Below, piece after piece: positions 11,392 through 22,081 of a DNA stretch of 64,000 nt. Below the pieces are notes generated by a model, which was not told the DNA's origin, searched no databases, and saw nothing but the letters and a program-made list of their open reading frames with translations. Every line of letters starts with the position of its first letter. Position 1 is the first letter of the stretch. The translations under genes and the position numbers were made by a program. The stretch comes from Girardinichthys multiradiatus (lineage: Eukaryota; Chordata; Actinopteri; Cyprinodontiformes; Goodeidae). The stretch lies in NCBI RefSeq assembly GCF_021462225.1, contig NC_061794.1, forward strand, positions 39,494,914-39,558,913. Direction: 5' to 3'.

Positions 11392-12485
11392 TTAGCGGAT
11401 CTCCAGTAAAACAGAAGGTTCAGGTACTGGGAGACGGCTTACATTAATAGACTCAACTATTGCTTCAGCAAGAACTGTGACACTTTCTGCTTGGTGTGTC
11501 ATAGGATGTTCATGGGAACTTCTTTTAGCTCCTGAAGAATGAAGTAACTGTGTTATTTCTTCATCTAAGTTTGCTTCTTGTTCATAATCTTGCAGCCGTG
11601 CCTTTGCTGCACTTAACTTCTTAACAGTCTGAAGGCGCTCTATTTGTCTGCGTTTCTCTTCTAGTGCTTTCTTTCTTGCTGCATTCTCTTCTTGTTGTAA
11701 TGCAATCTTCTTTCTGTCTTCTTCCTCAAGGTTTTCAAGTTCTTGTTGTTCACTTTCTATCTCTTGCAATAACAGCTGAACCCTGGGTACTGTGATGACC
11801 TTTGAGTCACCCTGGCCTTGCCTATAACTATCTCTTGCAGGACCTTTAGAGCAGCCTGCGTGGCAGCTACCTCTGCTGCAGCCTCCTGACTCCTAGCAGA
11901 GGAAAGGCTCGACTGACGTTACTTAATGCTTGAACTGCTCGCAGAGCTTAAACTTCTTTGAGAACCTTTACTTGTGCTTTTAATTGCTGAAGATGAAAAC
12001 GCAGAACCAGACTCAGGCCAGACAAAATCCTCCGTCTGATCATCTTTGTTATCCTTGTTGTTAAGCTAGGTGGATGTATTTTCTAAAATGATTTTGGATA
12101 CAGCATCACAAGTGTCAGCTCTCCAACGGATCTCACTACCTGGGTAAGCAAATTTGCGCAGCTCTTCATAACTGTGGTTCATATCTGCGGATGCACAACT
12201 TATCTTACTCATCAACTCCTGCACGACCTCAATAGTGGAAACTCCCCTTATCGCTCTTTTAGCTTGTTTTGCAGTCACTTTCCATTTATTGTAAGCAATG
12301 GAAAAACGATCCCGCAGTGTTTTTGCTTTATTATCATGTAGTTCTTGAGCCTTCTCAGTAAACCATCGAGTTCTTTGGCTTCTTCTTGGCTCCTTTTCTG
12401 TTTCAGATTACTGCTGTAGGTCTGCATCATCACTATCATTTAGTAAGTCATCTTTCCTAGGTTCATTGTCAGTCCTTTGGTCCAT
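11392..12485 (-). pseudogene. BEL/Pao gag N-terminal part, broken
   Basis: Starts at a Met codon at 12485 (MDQRTDNEPRKDD), meets an in-frame TAA within about 26 codons, then continues through QRTRWFTEKAQELHDNK and the 12278-12066 frame. The 11769-11392 frame is a long Glu/Lys/Arg-rich coiled coil (EQQELENLEEEDRKK). A 71-bp insertion carrying the pol-derived 65-mer shifts the frame at 11766-11839. Confidence 0.7.
11757..11839 (-). repeat. 65-bp pol segment inserted into gag, flanked by a 12-bp direct repeat
   Basis: Positions 11766-11830 are identical to 9078-9142. The insert is bordered by the direct repeat ctatctcttgca (11757-11768 and 11828-11839). The inserted length of 71 bp is not a multiple of three and breaks gag. 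Confidence 0.9.
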
Positions 12486-13028
12486 TCTCCAAAGTTTACT
12501 TATTACTAGGGCCAAACTTATAGCTGTATCTTTGACAGACTTGTGGCTTAACAATTAACCGACTCAACTAAATGAAATAATAATAGCTACAAACTTAGAT
12601 TGACTTGTCTAACAATGCTGACAATCAATAATAGATCAAGATTTTTACAGCACCTCAAACCTTAAGAAATGTCTGAATAAATATCAGCTTAAGTTACATA
12701 GACATAATGAACTGTGTTTCTAGAACGAACCACATACGCGACAGACTTGGTTATTTAGTACCTTTTCCATTCAAAGTGACAGAAGTATATCAAATGACTT
12801 TACTTACAAAATCTTAGAAAGAACCTTAAAATTGGAAAAGAGAGAAAAGAAAACGAAATATGTGCAAAAACCCAGCTTACTTAATTTCAGCACTTGCAGT
12901 GTCCCAATAAGGTAATTAATAAAGTTGATCCGCTTCCTAACATTTAACTTGTTTCAAATGTACACTTATTGGAACATCAATGTAGTTTATCTGTTCTTTC
13001 TTTCTAGGTGAAACGACTAAAGGAGCTA

Positions 13029-14298
13029 CAGGGGTTGGACAATGAAACCGAAACACCTGTCATTTTAGTGTGGGAGGTTTCATGGCTAAATTGGACCTGC
13101 CTGGTAGCCAGTCTTCATTGATTGCACATTGCACCAGTAAGAGCAGAGTGTGAAGGTTCAATTAGCAGGGTAAGAGCACAGTTTTGCTCAAAATATTGAA
13201 ATGCACACAACATTATGGGCGACATACCAGAGTTCAAAAGAGGACAAATTGTTGGTGCACGTCTTGCTGGCGCATCTGTGACCAAGACAGCAAGTCTTTG
13301 TGATGTATCAAGAACCACGGTATCCAGGGTAATGTCAGCATACCACCAAGAAGGACGAACCACATCCAACAGGATTAACCGTGGACGCAAGAGGAAGCTG
13401 TCTGAAAGGCATGTTCGGGTGCTAACCCGGATTGTATCCAAAAAACATAAAACCACGGCTGCTCAAATCACGGCAGAATTAAATATGCACCTCAACTCTC
13501 CTGTTTCCACCAGAACTGTCCGTCGGGAGCTCCACAGGGTCAATATACACGGCCGGGCTGCTATAGTCAAACCTTTGGTCACTCATGCCAATGCCAAACG
13601 TCGGTTTTAATGGTGGAAGGAGCGCAAATCTTGGGCTGTGGACAATGTGAAACATGTATTGTTCTCTGATGAGTCCACCTTTACTGTTTGCCCCACATCT
13701 GGGAGAGTTACGGTGTGGAGAAGCCCCAAAGAAGCGTACCACCCAGACTGTTGCATGCCCAAAGTGAAGCATGGGGGTGGATCAGTGATGGTTTGGGCTG
13801 CCATATCATGGCATTCCCTTGGCCCAATACTTGTGCTAGATGGGCGCGTCACTTCCAAGGACTACCGAACCATTCTTGAGGACCATGTGCATCCAATGGT
13901 TCAAACATTGTATCCTGAAGGCGGTGCCGTGTATCAGGATGACAATGCACCAATACACACAGCAAGACTGGTGAAAGATTGGTTTGATGAACATGAAAGT
14001 GAAGTTGAACATCTCCCATGGCCTGCACAGTCACCAGATCTAAATATTATTGAACCACTTTGGGGTGTTTTGGAGGAGCGAGTCAGGAAACGTTTTCCTC
14101 CACCAGTATCACGTAGTGACCTGGCCACTATCCTGCAAGAAGAATGGCTTAAAATCCCTCTGACCACTGTGCAGGACTTGTATATGTCATTCCCAAAACG
14201 AATTGATGCTGTATTGGCCGCAAAAGGAGGCCCTACACCATACTAATAAATTATTGTGGTCTAAAACCAGGTGTTTCAGTTTCATTGTCCAACCCCTG
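13029..14298 (+). mobile_element. Tc1/mariner transposon, 1270 bp, near-intact
   Basis: Bounded by TA at both sides (13027-13028 and 14299-14300). The inverted termini start CAGGGGTTGGACAATGAAAC and match over about 31 bp with one difference. One transposase gene lies inside. The well-preserved ends and almost open frame point to a recent insertion relative to the surrounding L2 and BEL. Confidence 0.92.
13215..14246 (+). pseudogene. Tc1/mariner transposase, DD36E spacing, one nonsense codon
   Basis: Cuts and pastes its element by binding the terminal repeats. The first part (13215-13607) has the helix-turn-helix DNA-binding region (FKRGQIVGARLAGASVTKTA and a second HTH near ARTVRREL-type residues). 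An in-frame TAA stands at 13608-13610, and the frame resumes directly with the catalytic domain: first Asp in LFSDEST, second Asp in QDDNAPIH, Glu in DLNIIEPLW. There are 36 residues between the second Asp and the Glu, unlike the 34 of classic Tc1. The DD36E spacing recalls the 'Incomer' group. About 343 codons in total, the usual length. The single stop is the only break I see. Confidence 0.88.
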
Positions 14299-15099
14299 TA
14301 CATCCATTAACATTTACTTTTCCTTCCCATAAAAAGTACTCCTAGATCAGTGCTTCTTTGTTCTCTTTGTGTCTCTGCTCTGTTCTCTCAGACCCCCAGT
14401 CGGTCGTGGCAGATGGCGCTACATAAATAAAACTGAATTGGATTGAATTGAAATTGAATCAATGTAAACTTCCACTGCTGGCTGCTTGTTACTGGTGTAG
14501 CTGTCTTATCTGTCTGATCCTAGAGTGCAATGAATCTACCAATTCCTTTGCTGCTCTATGGCTAAAGGGCAGAGTTCCTCATCTCCTCACCTCATGTCGA
14601 GCAGACTGAGTTCTCATGGTGACTCCCTCCAAGTGGATAAATGGACACAAGGTGTTCTTGATATTTACTGGCATTTAATCAGACACTTTGTCATCAACGA
14701 TGCCGTGAGAACTGTACAAAAACACAAATAATAAATTTCACACAGAAAGCATTCTCATAGAGAATAAACAAAGAATACAATTTAACAACAAAACATTCAC
14801 AAACAGTAATTTCACTTACAAAAATATCAACATTCTGTACCTCATTGGCCGAAACAACCCGAAGGGGTCAACAAAACACCTCACAGAGTACGTCTTCTTT
14901 ACACTTTCACTGCACGAAACTTCGCACAAACCCAACAACAACTTAAACATTGATTCCACCCTGAAACATTCATGCAACCCTTAAATATGCATTTTACAAC
15001 AATATTACACTCAGATATTAATAAACCTGAATCATTTAACTTGTTACTTTTTTTTACGTTTTACTTGAACTGCCACTGATGGCAGCCACACCCCAAAAC

Positions 15100-15800
15100 C
15101 CCATAAAAATTTGTGAAGTCAGGGGAGGAGGCAACCCTCAAAATGTACTATTTTTGAGGCTTTGCTGTGTTCTCATACTTTCTCCTTGAACGCAGTTTAC
15201 CTTTCAGTTTGCAGAGAAATCCGTCATCTTTTCAAAAGTGAAAGCGGTATGTTGGCACCTGCTTTTACACAATACCTTTGTAATTGCTCTAAGTCTTTCC
15301 GTCAAACCCGTTCCGATTGCCAGGAGTCAAGTAATTACAAAGCCTTTTCTCATTTATTTTCAATGACAGTCTGAGCAGGAATTCACAAGTGACAACATTT
15401 CTTTCCATCCTCCTCTCTTTTATTGTAAATTAGGTAGAGCTATGAAAATTCCCACGATCAGGGACAAGGGACAGCTGTTGCCCACGGTTAAAATATTTGT
15501 CAAATACCATGAACGGTTTTCGTACAGCGGCGATTTGTATGGACCCCATTTTGAGACTCTAAGGTATGCAGCCTCAGTGGGAGACAAGAAGAGCTGTTTG
15601 CACACAGAGACACGTGCTGCCAGATGAGGAGCTCATCACCATAGCAACGGCACTCTGCCTCTGTACCAGGTGCTGTTTGAAATCAGAGCCAAATAATTGT
15701 CAGATAATGAATATATAAGCTGTTCCAAGTGGAGCAATAGAGCTCAACAGTTTCAGTCATTAGGGGTTTCAAAATAAAAGCTTACATTTGCTGTAGTTAC
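15100..15800. other. Unassigned intergenic sequence
   Basis: No gene recognised. A 61-codon plus-strand frame at 15442-15627 lacks similarity to anything I know. The last 90 bp ('caaaataaaagcttacattt') match the repeat units found again right of the Rex3 copy. Confidence 0.4.
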
Positions 15801-15810
15801 AATCTGTATA

Positions 15811-17008
15811 TACTCGTACTCGTCTTCTTCCGCTTATCCGGGACCGGGTCGCGGGGACAGCAGACTCAGCAGAGATACCCAGACGTCCCTCTCCCCAGAC
15901 ACCTCCTCCAGCTCCTCCGGGGGGAGCCCAACGCGTTCCCAGGCCAGCCGAGAGACATAGTCCCTCCAGCGTGTCCTGGGACGTCCCCTGGGCCTCCTCC
16001 CGGTGGGACGTGCCTGGAACACCTCCCGAGGAAGGCGTCCAGGAGGCATCCGGTATAGATGCCCGAGCCACCTCAACTGGCTCCTCTCGATGTGGAGGAG
16101 CAACAGCTCTATTCCGAGCCCCTCCCGGATGGCCGAGCTCCTCACTCTATCTCTAAGGGAGTGCCCGGCCACTCTACGGAGGAAGCTCATTTCAGCCGCT
16201 TGTATCCGGGATCTCGTTCTTTCGATCATGACCCAAAGTTCATGGCCATAGGTGAGGGTAGGAACGTAGACCGACCAGTAAATCGAGAGCTTTGCTTTTT
16301 GGCTCAGCTCTCTCTTCACCACAACGGACCAACACAGCGCCCCCATTACTGCGGCAGCCGCACCGATCCGTCTGTCAATCTCCTGCTCCATTCTTCCCTC
16401 ACTTGTGAACAAGACCCCGAGATACTTGAACTCCTCCACTTGAGGCAGGAACTCCCCTCCAACCTGAAGAGGACAAGCCACCCTTTTCCGGTCGAGTACC
16501 ATGGCCTCAGACTTGGAGGAGCTGATCCTCATCCCAGCCGCTTCATACTTGGCTGCGAACCACCCCAGTGCATGCTGTAGGTCTTGGCTAGAGGGGGCCA
16601 GCAGGACCACGTCATCTGCAAAAGGAAGAGACAAAATCCACTGGTCCCCAAACCAGACCCCCTCCGGCCCTTGGCTGCGTCTAGAAATCCTGTCCATAAA
16701 AGTTATGAACAGGACCGGTGACAAAGGGCAGCCCTGCCGGAGTCCAACATGCACCGGGAACAGGTCCGACTTAGTGCCGGCAATGCGGACCAAACTACTG
16801 CTCCGCTCGTACAGAGACCGGATGGCCCCTAATAAAGGGCCCCCGATTCCATACTCCTGGAGCACCCCCCACAGGGCATCACGAGGGACACAGTCGAATG
16901 CCTTCTCCAGGTCCACAAAACACATGTGAACTGGTTGGGCAAACTCCCATATAGAGCTGGTCCAGTGTTCCACGGCCGGGACAAAAACCACACTGCTCAT
17001 CATAGGAA
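15811..17008 (-). mobile_element. Rex3 (RTE-clade) LINE, 5'-truncated
   Basis: Encodes most of a Rex3 reverse transcriptase and ends on the left in the typical Rex3 3' end: the CCGGTCCCGGATAAG-like end, then a gacgagtacgag-type tail. A stretch near 16710-16733 matches, from memory, the published Rex3 PCR primer site in the RT gene. The 5' part (endonuclease and early RT) is missing. Confidence 0.88.
15834..17003 (-). pseudogene. Rex3 reverse transcriptase, C-terminal two thirds
   Basis: A 389-codon frame. RT palm motifs are visible: CFVDLEKAFDCVPR (first catalytic Asp), LRQGCPLSPVLF, then FADDVVLL with the paired catalytic Asp. Thumb and C-terminal blocks follow ([52 protein letters not shown], final PRPGPG). 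A small deletion and frame change near the 5' end, just before the first Asp motif, mean the apparent Met start is not the native one. Retroposition-competent only if supplied by another copy. Confidence 0.85.
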
Positions 17009-17011
17009 GCA

Positions 17012-17700
17012 GGTGCTATATAACTAATGGAACTTACCCTGACCTGAAAGACCTGAAACTATGCTGGAGTTTCAAAAGAAGACATAACATACTTTACAAA
17101 ACATAAGCCTTCATATTTTACACAACAGATAATTGCAGCATTGGTCTTAACAATACTGCTGGGACTCATCCATTGCTGGAAATGGGACTATGCTGGCCAT
17201 TTAAAATTAGGCTTATAGAAAATTTAAAAATAAAAGCTTACATTTTCATTAGTTAACTTCTACCTTCAAAGTGGATAAAATGGTACACTGGGAATTCAGC
17301 AAAGCAGATTAGTACCATATAGCTAATGGTGCTAATCCAGACCTAAAGGGGACAACTATGCTGGACTTTCAAAATAAAACCAAAGCATACTCTACAAAAT
17401 AAAAGCCTTCATAATTCACACAGCAGATATGGGGGAGTGGTGGTCTAGTGGTTAGAGAGTAGTGTATTTGCATCCTGAAGAGGCCACAAGTACCCTGTCT
17501 CGAACCCCACAGCCTGCCACTCTGGGTCCCTGAGCAATAATTTCTCCATTGTGAGATCAATAATATCTATATTATCAGATATATGCAGCACCGGTCTTAA
17601 TGCTACTGCTGGAACTCAAACAATGATGGAAATGGGTCTACATTATAACTTCAAAATAAAGCTTACTGTTATTTCCAAAATAAAAGCCTCAAAATTTCTT
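17012..17700. repeat. Diverged tandem duplication, about 300-bp period
   Basis: Unit 1 (about 17012-17190) and unit 2 (about 17315-17640) share the order: gctatataactaatgg-like start, aactatgctgga, then 'aaaataaaagccttcat', 'cagataattgcagca' or its equivalent, then 'ctgctgg(g/a)actca' and 'tggaaatggg'. A SINE splits unit 2. A part-unit also lies left of the Rex3 copy (15760-15800), so Rex3 landed inside this array. Confidence 0.65.
17431..17575 (+). mobile_element. tRNA-derived SINE
   Basis: Has RNA polymerase III promoter elements in the correct order: A box TGGTCTAGTGG (17441-17451) and B box GTCTCGAACCCC (about 17497-17508), followed by a GGTCCCTGAGCAA body. The 7-bp sequence CAGATAT flanks it on both sides (17424-17430 and 17576-17582), which fits a target-site duplication. 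It is not a tRNA gene, as no cloverleaf forms. Confidence 0.7.
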
Positions 17701-18060
17701 AGTTAGGGCCTGCCATAGCAAAAAGACCAGGGAATAGCTTTGCTTTTGCAAGGCCATTCACTGCATTGCATGAAGGCACATATTATTATCCATCTCTAAA
17801 TTGGACTCTTTATTTATTGGGCCCTGCCATAGAAATGCAGGGAGACATGGAATGCCATTGCGAAGGAATGGCATTACTGGTGAAACAAGAGCAGGTCTAC
17901 GTGGATATCTTTGCCTTCCACCCTCAATCCCGATGCACACTGGGACTACCTCAGCCACAGAACCTTTGGCACTGGTCCGACCAGTACGCACCAAGAGGCA
18001 GGCCCAATCTAAATTTCTTTAAAAATTGTCTAGTCTCTCATTACTCTACACGTAGGAAAT
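17700..18060. other. Unidentified block, relatively GC-rich
   Basis: Two related phrases, 'gggcctgccatagcaaaa' (near 17706) and 'gggccctgccatagaaatgc' (near 17819), suggest an internal repeat or repeat-family copy. Overlapping open frames of 70-100 codons occur on both strands, which suggests base composition rather than a gene. Confidence 0.35.
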
Positions 18061-20090
18061 AGAAATAATTTTGGTAATTCTTACTGACCTCAAACAGGAA
18101 ATGGTTAGTCTGATTTTATGACAGCGAGTGAGGAAAAAGGTCACGTGCCTTTATATAGTGTATGTCATCATCTAGTTTTACCTAAGAATGACATATTTCT
18201 GCATCAATGCAGTGAAAAGGTGGAGGTGATCAACTTGCATCATAGATAAGATGTTAATGAAGTCCAGATTGCTTTCATATCAGCCTTTAGCTCATCTGCC
18301 TTTTTAGGTCTCTTCTTTTGTCCTTGTCAGCCCAGTTTTTGAGATTATCAAGCAAGTAATCCCACGGTCATTGAATCAGCTTTTGGTACCACTGGCAGTT
18401 TAGACAGGTGTCAAGTCCTGCTGGAAAATTAAATCAGCATCTCCTCTTACTAAGAGGAAAACTTCCAAATAGAGGCCAAAACAATCTCAACATACTTGTT
18501 TTAATGCAAAAAAATATCAACTCTGCTCTGAGTTTCAAAACGTATCTCTAAAGTTGAACCCTGCCACTTACCGAACTCCAAAATTATTTTGGCCTTTTGA
18601 CCCAATAGATATAGATCACTCCTTTATGCAAAGTTAAAGAAATCTATAGCTGATTCATAAACATTTTTAAAACCTGCAAAAAGTGTATTCTTCAACAATT
18701 TTGGAGTACAATATGGTTCCTTAAATAGTGAAGCTCCCAGATCCCAGTGAGGGAAAAACACGACGTTTGAGCTGAGCATGACAAACTGTAATGACTTCAA
18801 CCGTTTGCAAAACCACTGCAAATCCACTGGCTGGATCCAAAAAGGTAAACTGAAACTACATTATGCAAGGAGGAAGCCGTATTTTGATTCTGCATAGAAA
18901 TCCAGCTGGGTTCAAAGAAACAGAAGCTGTGTCCACATGAGTTCATGTCACAGAAACACACAAAAAACGTTCTCTAGTCAGATGAGGAAATTTTTATTTG
19001 TGCACGAGTTAATGAAAAGTCAGGTTCTGCCAAAGATTTTAAAAAATGGTAATCAAGAATGCTATTAACAAAAAGTGCAAAATGATTAGTCCTCATAGTA
19101 CAAATGGTTTATATTTGTAAAAAAGCAAGAATATATGACTAAATAATTGAAAATCCAGACTTTATTTTGCAGTGCATTTGATATATATATCTGTATAAAT
19201 GGAAATCAACTGGTTCTGTTTTTCTTTGAAATTGCCTTGACATTCAGTTTGTTGTAGAAATTGTTGCTATAATCATAACCTGCATTAAAAAAGAAATTTA
19301 AAAAAGAAATTTAAAAATACAGCAAGCCTAAGTATCTCTAGAGGTCCTGGAAACGTAAACAAGTGATCATTACAGTTCCTACATTACATCATCTGCTCTC
19401 TTACGACACTTCCTTGTTTAAGTTGCTTGTTTTTTTACGTGATACTGGGAAACAATTTCCTCACTGTGCCGGTAACTGTATGTTTTCTTCTTTTTTTCAA
19501 GTGAATTCTTCCTTCACAGAGAGCGAGACATTGCATGTTCCTTTATTATGACTTAAACGTCTTTGTTGTCTTTGTTTTATTTTGAGGAATAAATTTCCCA
19601 CATTGTTTTTTTTCTGCTCAAATTAATGCAACTGACCTCTGTTGAACGTAGCTCAACATTTATGGAGATTGATGATTATAAAAGACCCCTATTGTTTATT
19701 ATATTTCTGCATTTCAGAAAAAAGGGAAAGAAATCTGCTGTTGTATGATGTAATGTAATCGGTAGTATTTTGGCAGCATGTTTTCTGATTACTGGAAACG
19801 TTTTTGTTTATTGTACATTATGCTGATTTTTTTCTCTTAATTAGAACAGCAGTTTGAGGGGTTTCTGACAGCAAAAACACAACAATTATTCCAGGCTTTA
19901 ACAGCTTACATTCACAGCTGAAATCTTCAAACTTTAATTTCTTTATGATCATTTGTACAGTGTTTTACATGAGGGAGCATCTCTCCTCTAAGGCTGTAAT
20001 GAATGGTTGCACTGCTGAATGCTGGCTAATCATGACGAAGCCTGGTTTTGATTTATATTCACATCTGCACGTTTATTTTAAATTGCAAAT
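18060..20090. other. Gene-free intergenic DNA
   Basis: AT-rich sequence between the repeat cluster and the ormdl2 promoter region. No exon with flanking splice sites and no recognisable transposon was found. Confidence 0.4.
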
Positions 20091-20093
20091 AAA

Positions 20094-20128
20094 TGGGATC
20101 AATAAAGTATTTTTGAATTGAATTGAAT
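20094..20128 (+). repeat. LINE-type 3' tail fragment
   Basis: 'gggatcaataaagtattttt' followed by GAATT repeats is the tail shared with the unit at 22082-23450, where it is in reverse orientation. Confidence 0.55.
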
Positions 20129-20559
20129 AAAAACTTGTTTTTGTTTTTGCTACTGTCTTCAAACTATGCACTAGTGCAGGTCTCATTGATATCTTGGTGA
20201 CCAACCCCTTCCACTCTTGCAATCATTCTTCTGTCAAAAATCACCTGCGACATTCATCTTCATCCACTAAACACTGCCTGGGCCGTCTTCTTCTCCTCTG
20301 CCAGCACCTCTGTGTCTTTCACACTAGGGACTTAAACAATGTCTATTTTCCTCACAGGTTCACTGGATTGCCTGCTTTTCTTTCATTGTCTTGCTTTGTG
20401 TTTATTCCACTTCATTCCAAAGCATACATTCACCCCTCCAGGCTTTGTTACACCCACCCCGTAATACTCTTATTATAGATAACTTTTGTTTCTTCTTACC
20501 AAATATCAGGTCTGTTATGTTAATGAAGGTAAAATTTAAAACCATTTATCTCCTGCCCT

Positions 20560-20830
20560 GCAGCTGGGAGAATCTGTTGACAGGACAACTATTAGCTGTG
20601 CCCTCTTCAAATCTGGCATTTATGAAATAGTTGCAATATAAGGGATCTGATAGGGACATTTGCCAAATGACTTGGAGGTGTTTTGTTTTACAAGTATGAA
20701 CCCCACACCTTTAGATTTGTTTTATTTGTGAATCTAGAACATTAAATCCAACTGGAATACAACCAAGTTGGTGGTTGTAATGTGACAAAATGTGGAAAGC
20801 CCTAAGGATGTAAATTCTGCAATGAGAAAG
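20560..20830 (+). mobile_element. Tc1-like transposon fragment
   Basis: Keeps 'ctgttgacaggacaactatt' and the end block 'gtaatgtgacaaaatgtgga', both typical of the Tc1 family that recurs through this window. Transposase-coding sequence is mostly lost. Confidence 0.5.
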
Positions 20831-21129
20831 GTTTATTGTGACATTGTTGCATTTCGATTTAACCTTTGTATTATTCAGCAATTTTTCATTTAACCACCAT
20901 GTGCTGCAGAAGTATTTCCCAATTAAATGCAACTTTTATAAACTAGTTTACTTACACAATTAACCATTTTTTTTTCACTTGTGTTTATAGATGAAATATG
21001 ACCACAAAAAGCCTTGAAACCTCCAACCTAATGGAGCTGGAGTGAGTGAAGACCCTGAAAGCAGCACCGCACACAAACCTCCTTGTGTCTCGTTGGGAAT
21101 TTACTGTGACGTAAAACAATTCCTTGTTT

Positions 21130-21327
21130 CCGTTGGGAAATGTTTACATCATCTATAATATTTAATTTCTGCACCGTTTGTTTCTCCCCCTCGCCTGCGG
21201 ACTTGTTTACCCGGCGCTTATCTCAGCACTTCTCACCGCTGCAGCCAGAGGATCCAACCTGAACACGAGGAGGGCGGGGTTAATAGAAGAAAGAAAGAAA
21301 TTTCCTGACGACCTACAACACAGGAAG
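21130..21327 (+). other. ormdl2: Probable 5' UTR exon and promoter of ormdl2
   Basis: A locally GC-richer stretch ends in a consensus donor (caggaag followed by gtaacg at 21328). The next exon begins exactly at the ormdl2 ATG (acceptor ends at 23822), so the first exon must be noncoding and this is the best candidate. The start is not defined by a TATA box. Confidence 0.5.
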
Positions 21328-22081
21328 GTAACGTTAGCTTCGGCTAAATGTAATGTTTTAAACCTCTAGAGGCAGAGTGGATCACATTATAATAACGTGC
21401 ATTGTAGCAGTCGCAGTAACCCTGCTCAGTGTGAATGTAAAGGTTTCCACATCTGGTTATGCTTAACACAAGTTTGAGGGAACAGCTGGAAAACCTGTAG
21501 ATGTTAGCTTGCGAATGCTGACTTAATTTATATAGCATTACCTAAAGGTCCAACGTTAAAGAGTAAAGCTATCATGTGAATTTTTAAAGATGATAATTTA
21601 GAATAGTTGAACGGGTTCATTTACTGTGGTGGGTAGCTGACTGGTTAGTGGATGAAAGCTGCTGCTAAAAGCTGCGGCTAAGAATGTTAGCTTTAGTTGT
21701 TTGGAGGGGCGTGTTTTTATTACGGAGAATAGCTTAACCGGGCGGTGTCGTATCCGTAAAACTGCTGTCAAGAAAACCCCCCCAAACTAACGGACTAAAT
21801 TAATTCCTCGATTTATTAACATCTTTATCATAGATTCCATTGAGAACTTAAAAACGTTAAAAAATTTATTTTGGAAATTCACATGAAAAAGCTAAACTCA
21901 TCACATAGATTCATTACGCATAGAGTGATATATTTCAGTTGACTTAGATAATTATGGCTTTCAGGTAATGGAAACCCAGTATATTCAATATTACATAAAA
22001 TCTACAAAAAATTATTTTAATACAGAAATATCAGCCTCCTCAAAGTATGTCCATGTATTGTACAGTATATTGGGTCATCGT

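Larger units (their letters stand above)
12985..14457 (+). mobile_element. L2-type LINE 3' fragment, split by a mariner
   Basis: The left part (about 13005-13028, 'aaacgactaaaggagct') and the right part (14299-14457, ending 'gcgctacataaataaaactg' plus GAATT repeats) form one L2 3' end. It resembles the copy at 35085-35430. A 9-bp direct repeat ATCAATGTA flanks it (12976-12984 and 14458-14466), a plausible target duplication. It sits inside the BEL 5' region. Confidence 0.7.
7270..15090 (-). mobile_element. Degraded BEL/Pao LTR retrotransposon (with nested insertions)
   Basis: Gag, protease, RT/RNase H and integrase remnants follow in BEL/Pao order on the minus strand. The same 20-bp LTR start (TGTGGCTGCCATCAGTGGCA on the minus strand) occurs at 15071-15090 and 7270-7289. 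At 7.29 kb it is preceded by a purine-rich GGTGGGAG, as expected of a polypurine tract before the 3' LTR. The 3' LTR keeps only these 20 bp. The 5' LTR/leader runs leftward from 15090 and is split by an L2 fragment and a mariner (12985-14457). LTR inner boundaries and primer-binding site were not fixed. Multiple stops, frameshifts and deletions make it inactive. Confidence 0.8.

Noticed and set aside
13479..14167. Several 60-97 codon frames antisense or out of frame to the mariner transposase
   Set aside because: Shadows of the transposase; no independent motif.
15442..15627. 61-codon plus-strand frame with an antisense partner of equal length
   Set aside because: Equal open length on both strands, no recognisable domain and no splice context.
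16059..16580. 173-codon frame on the plus strand
   Set aside because: Antisense to the Rex3 RT gene, which has recognisable catalytic motifs on the minus strand; open only because of GC-rich codon use.
17431..17575. tRNA gene suggested by A and B boxes (also at 58536-58600)
   Set aside because: Box sequences are present, but no cloverleaf, acceptor stem or anticodon loop forms; SINE-type body and tail follow.
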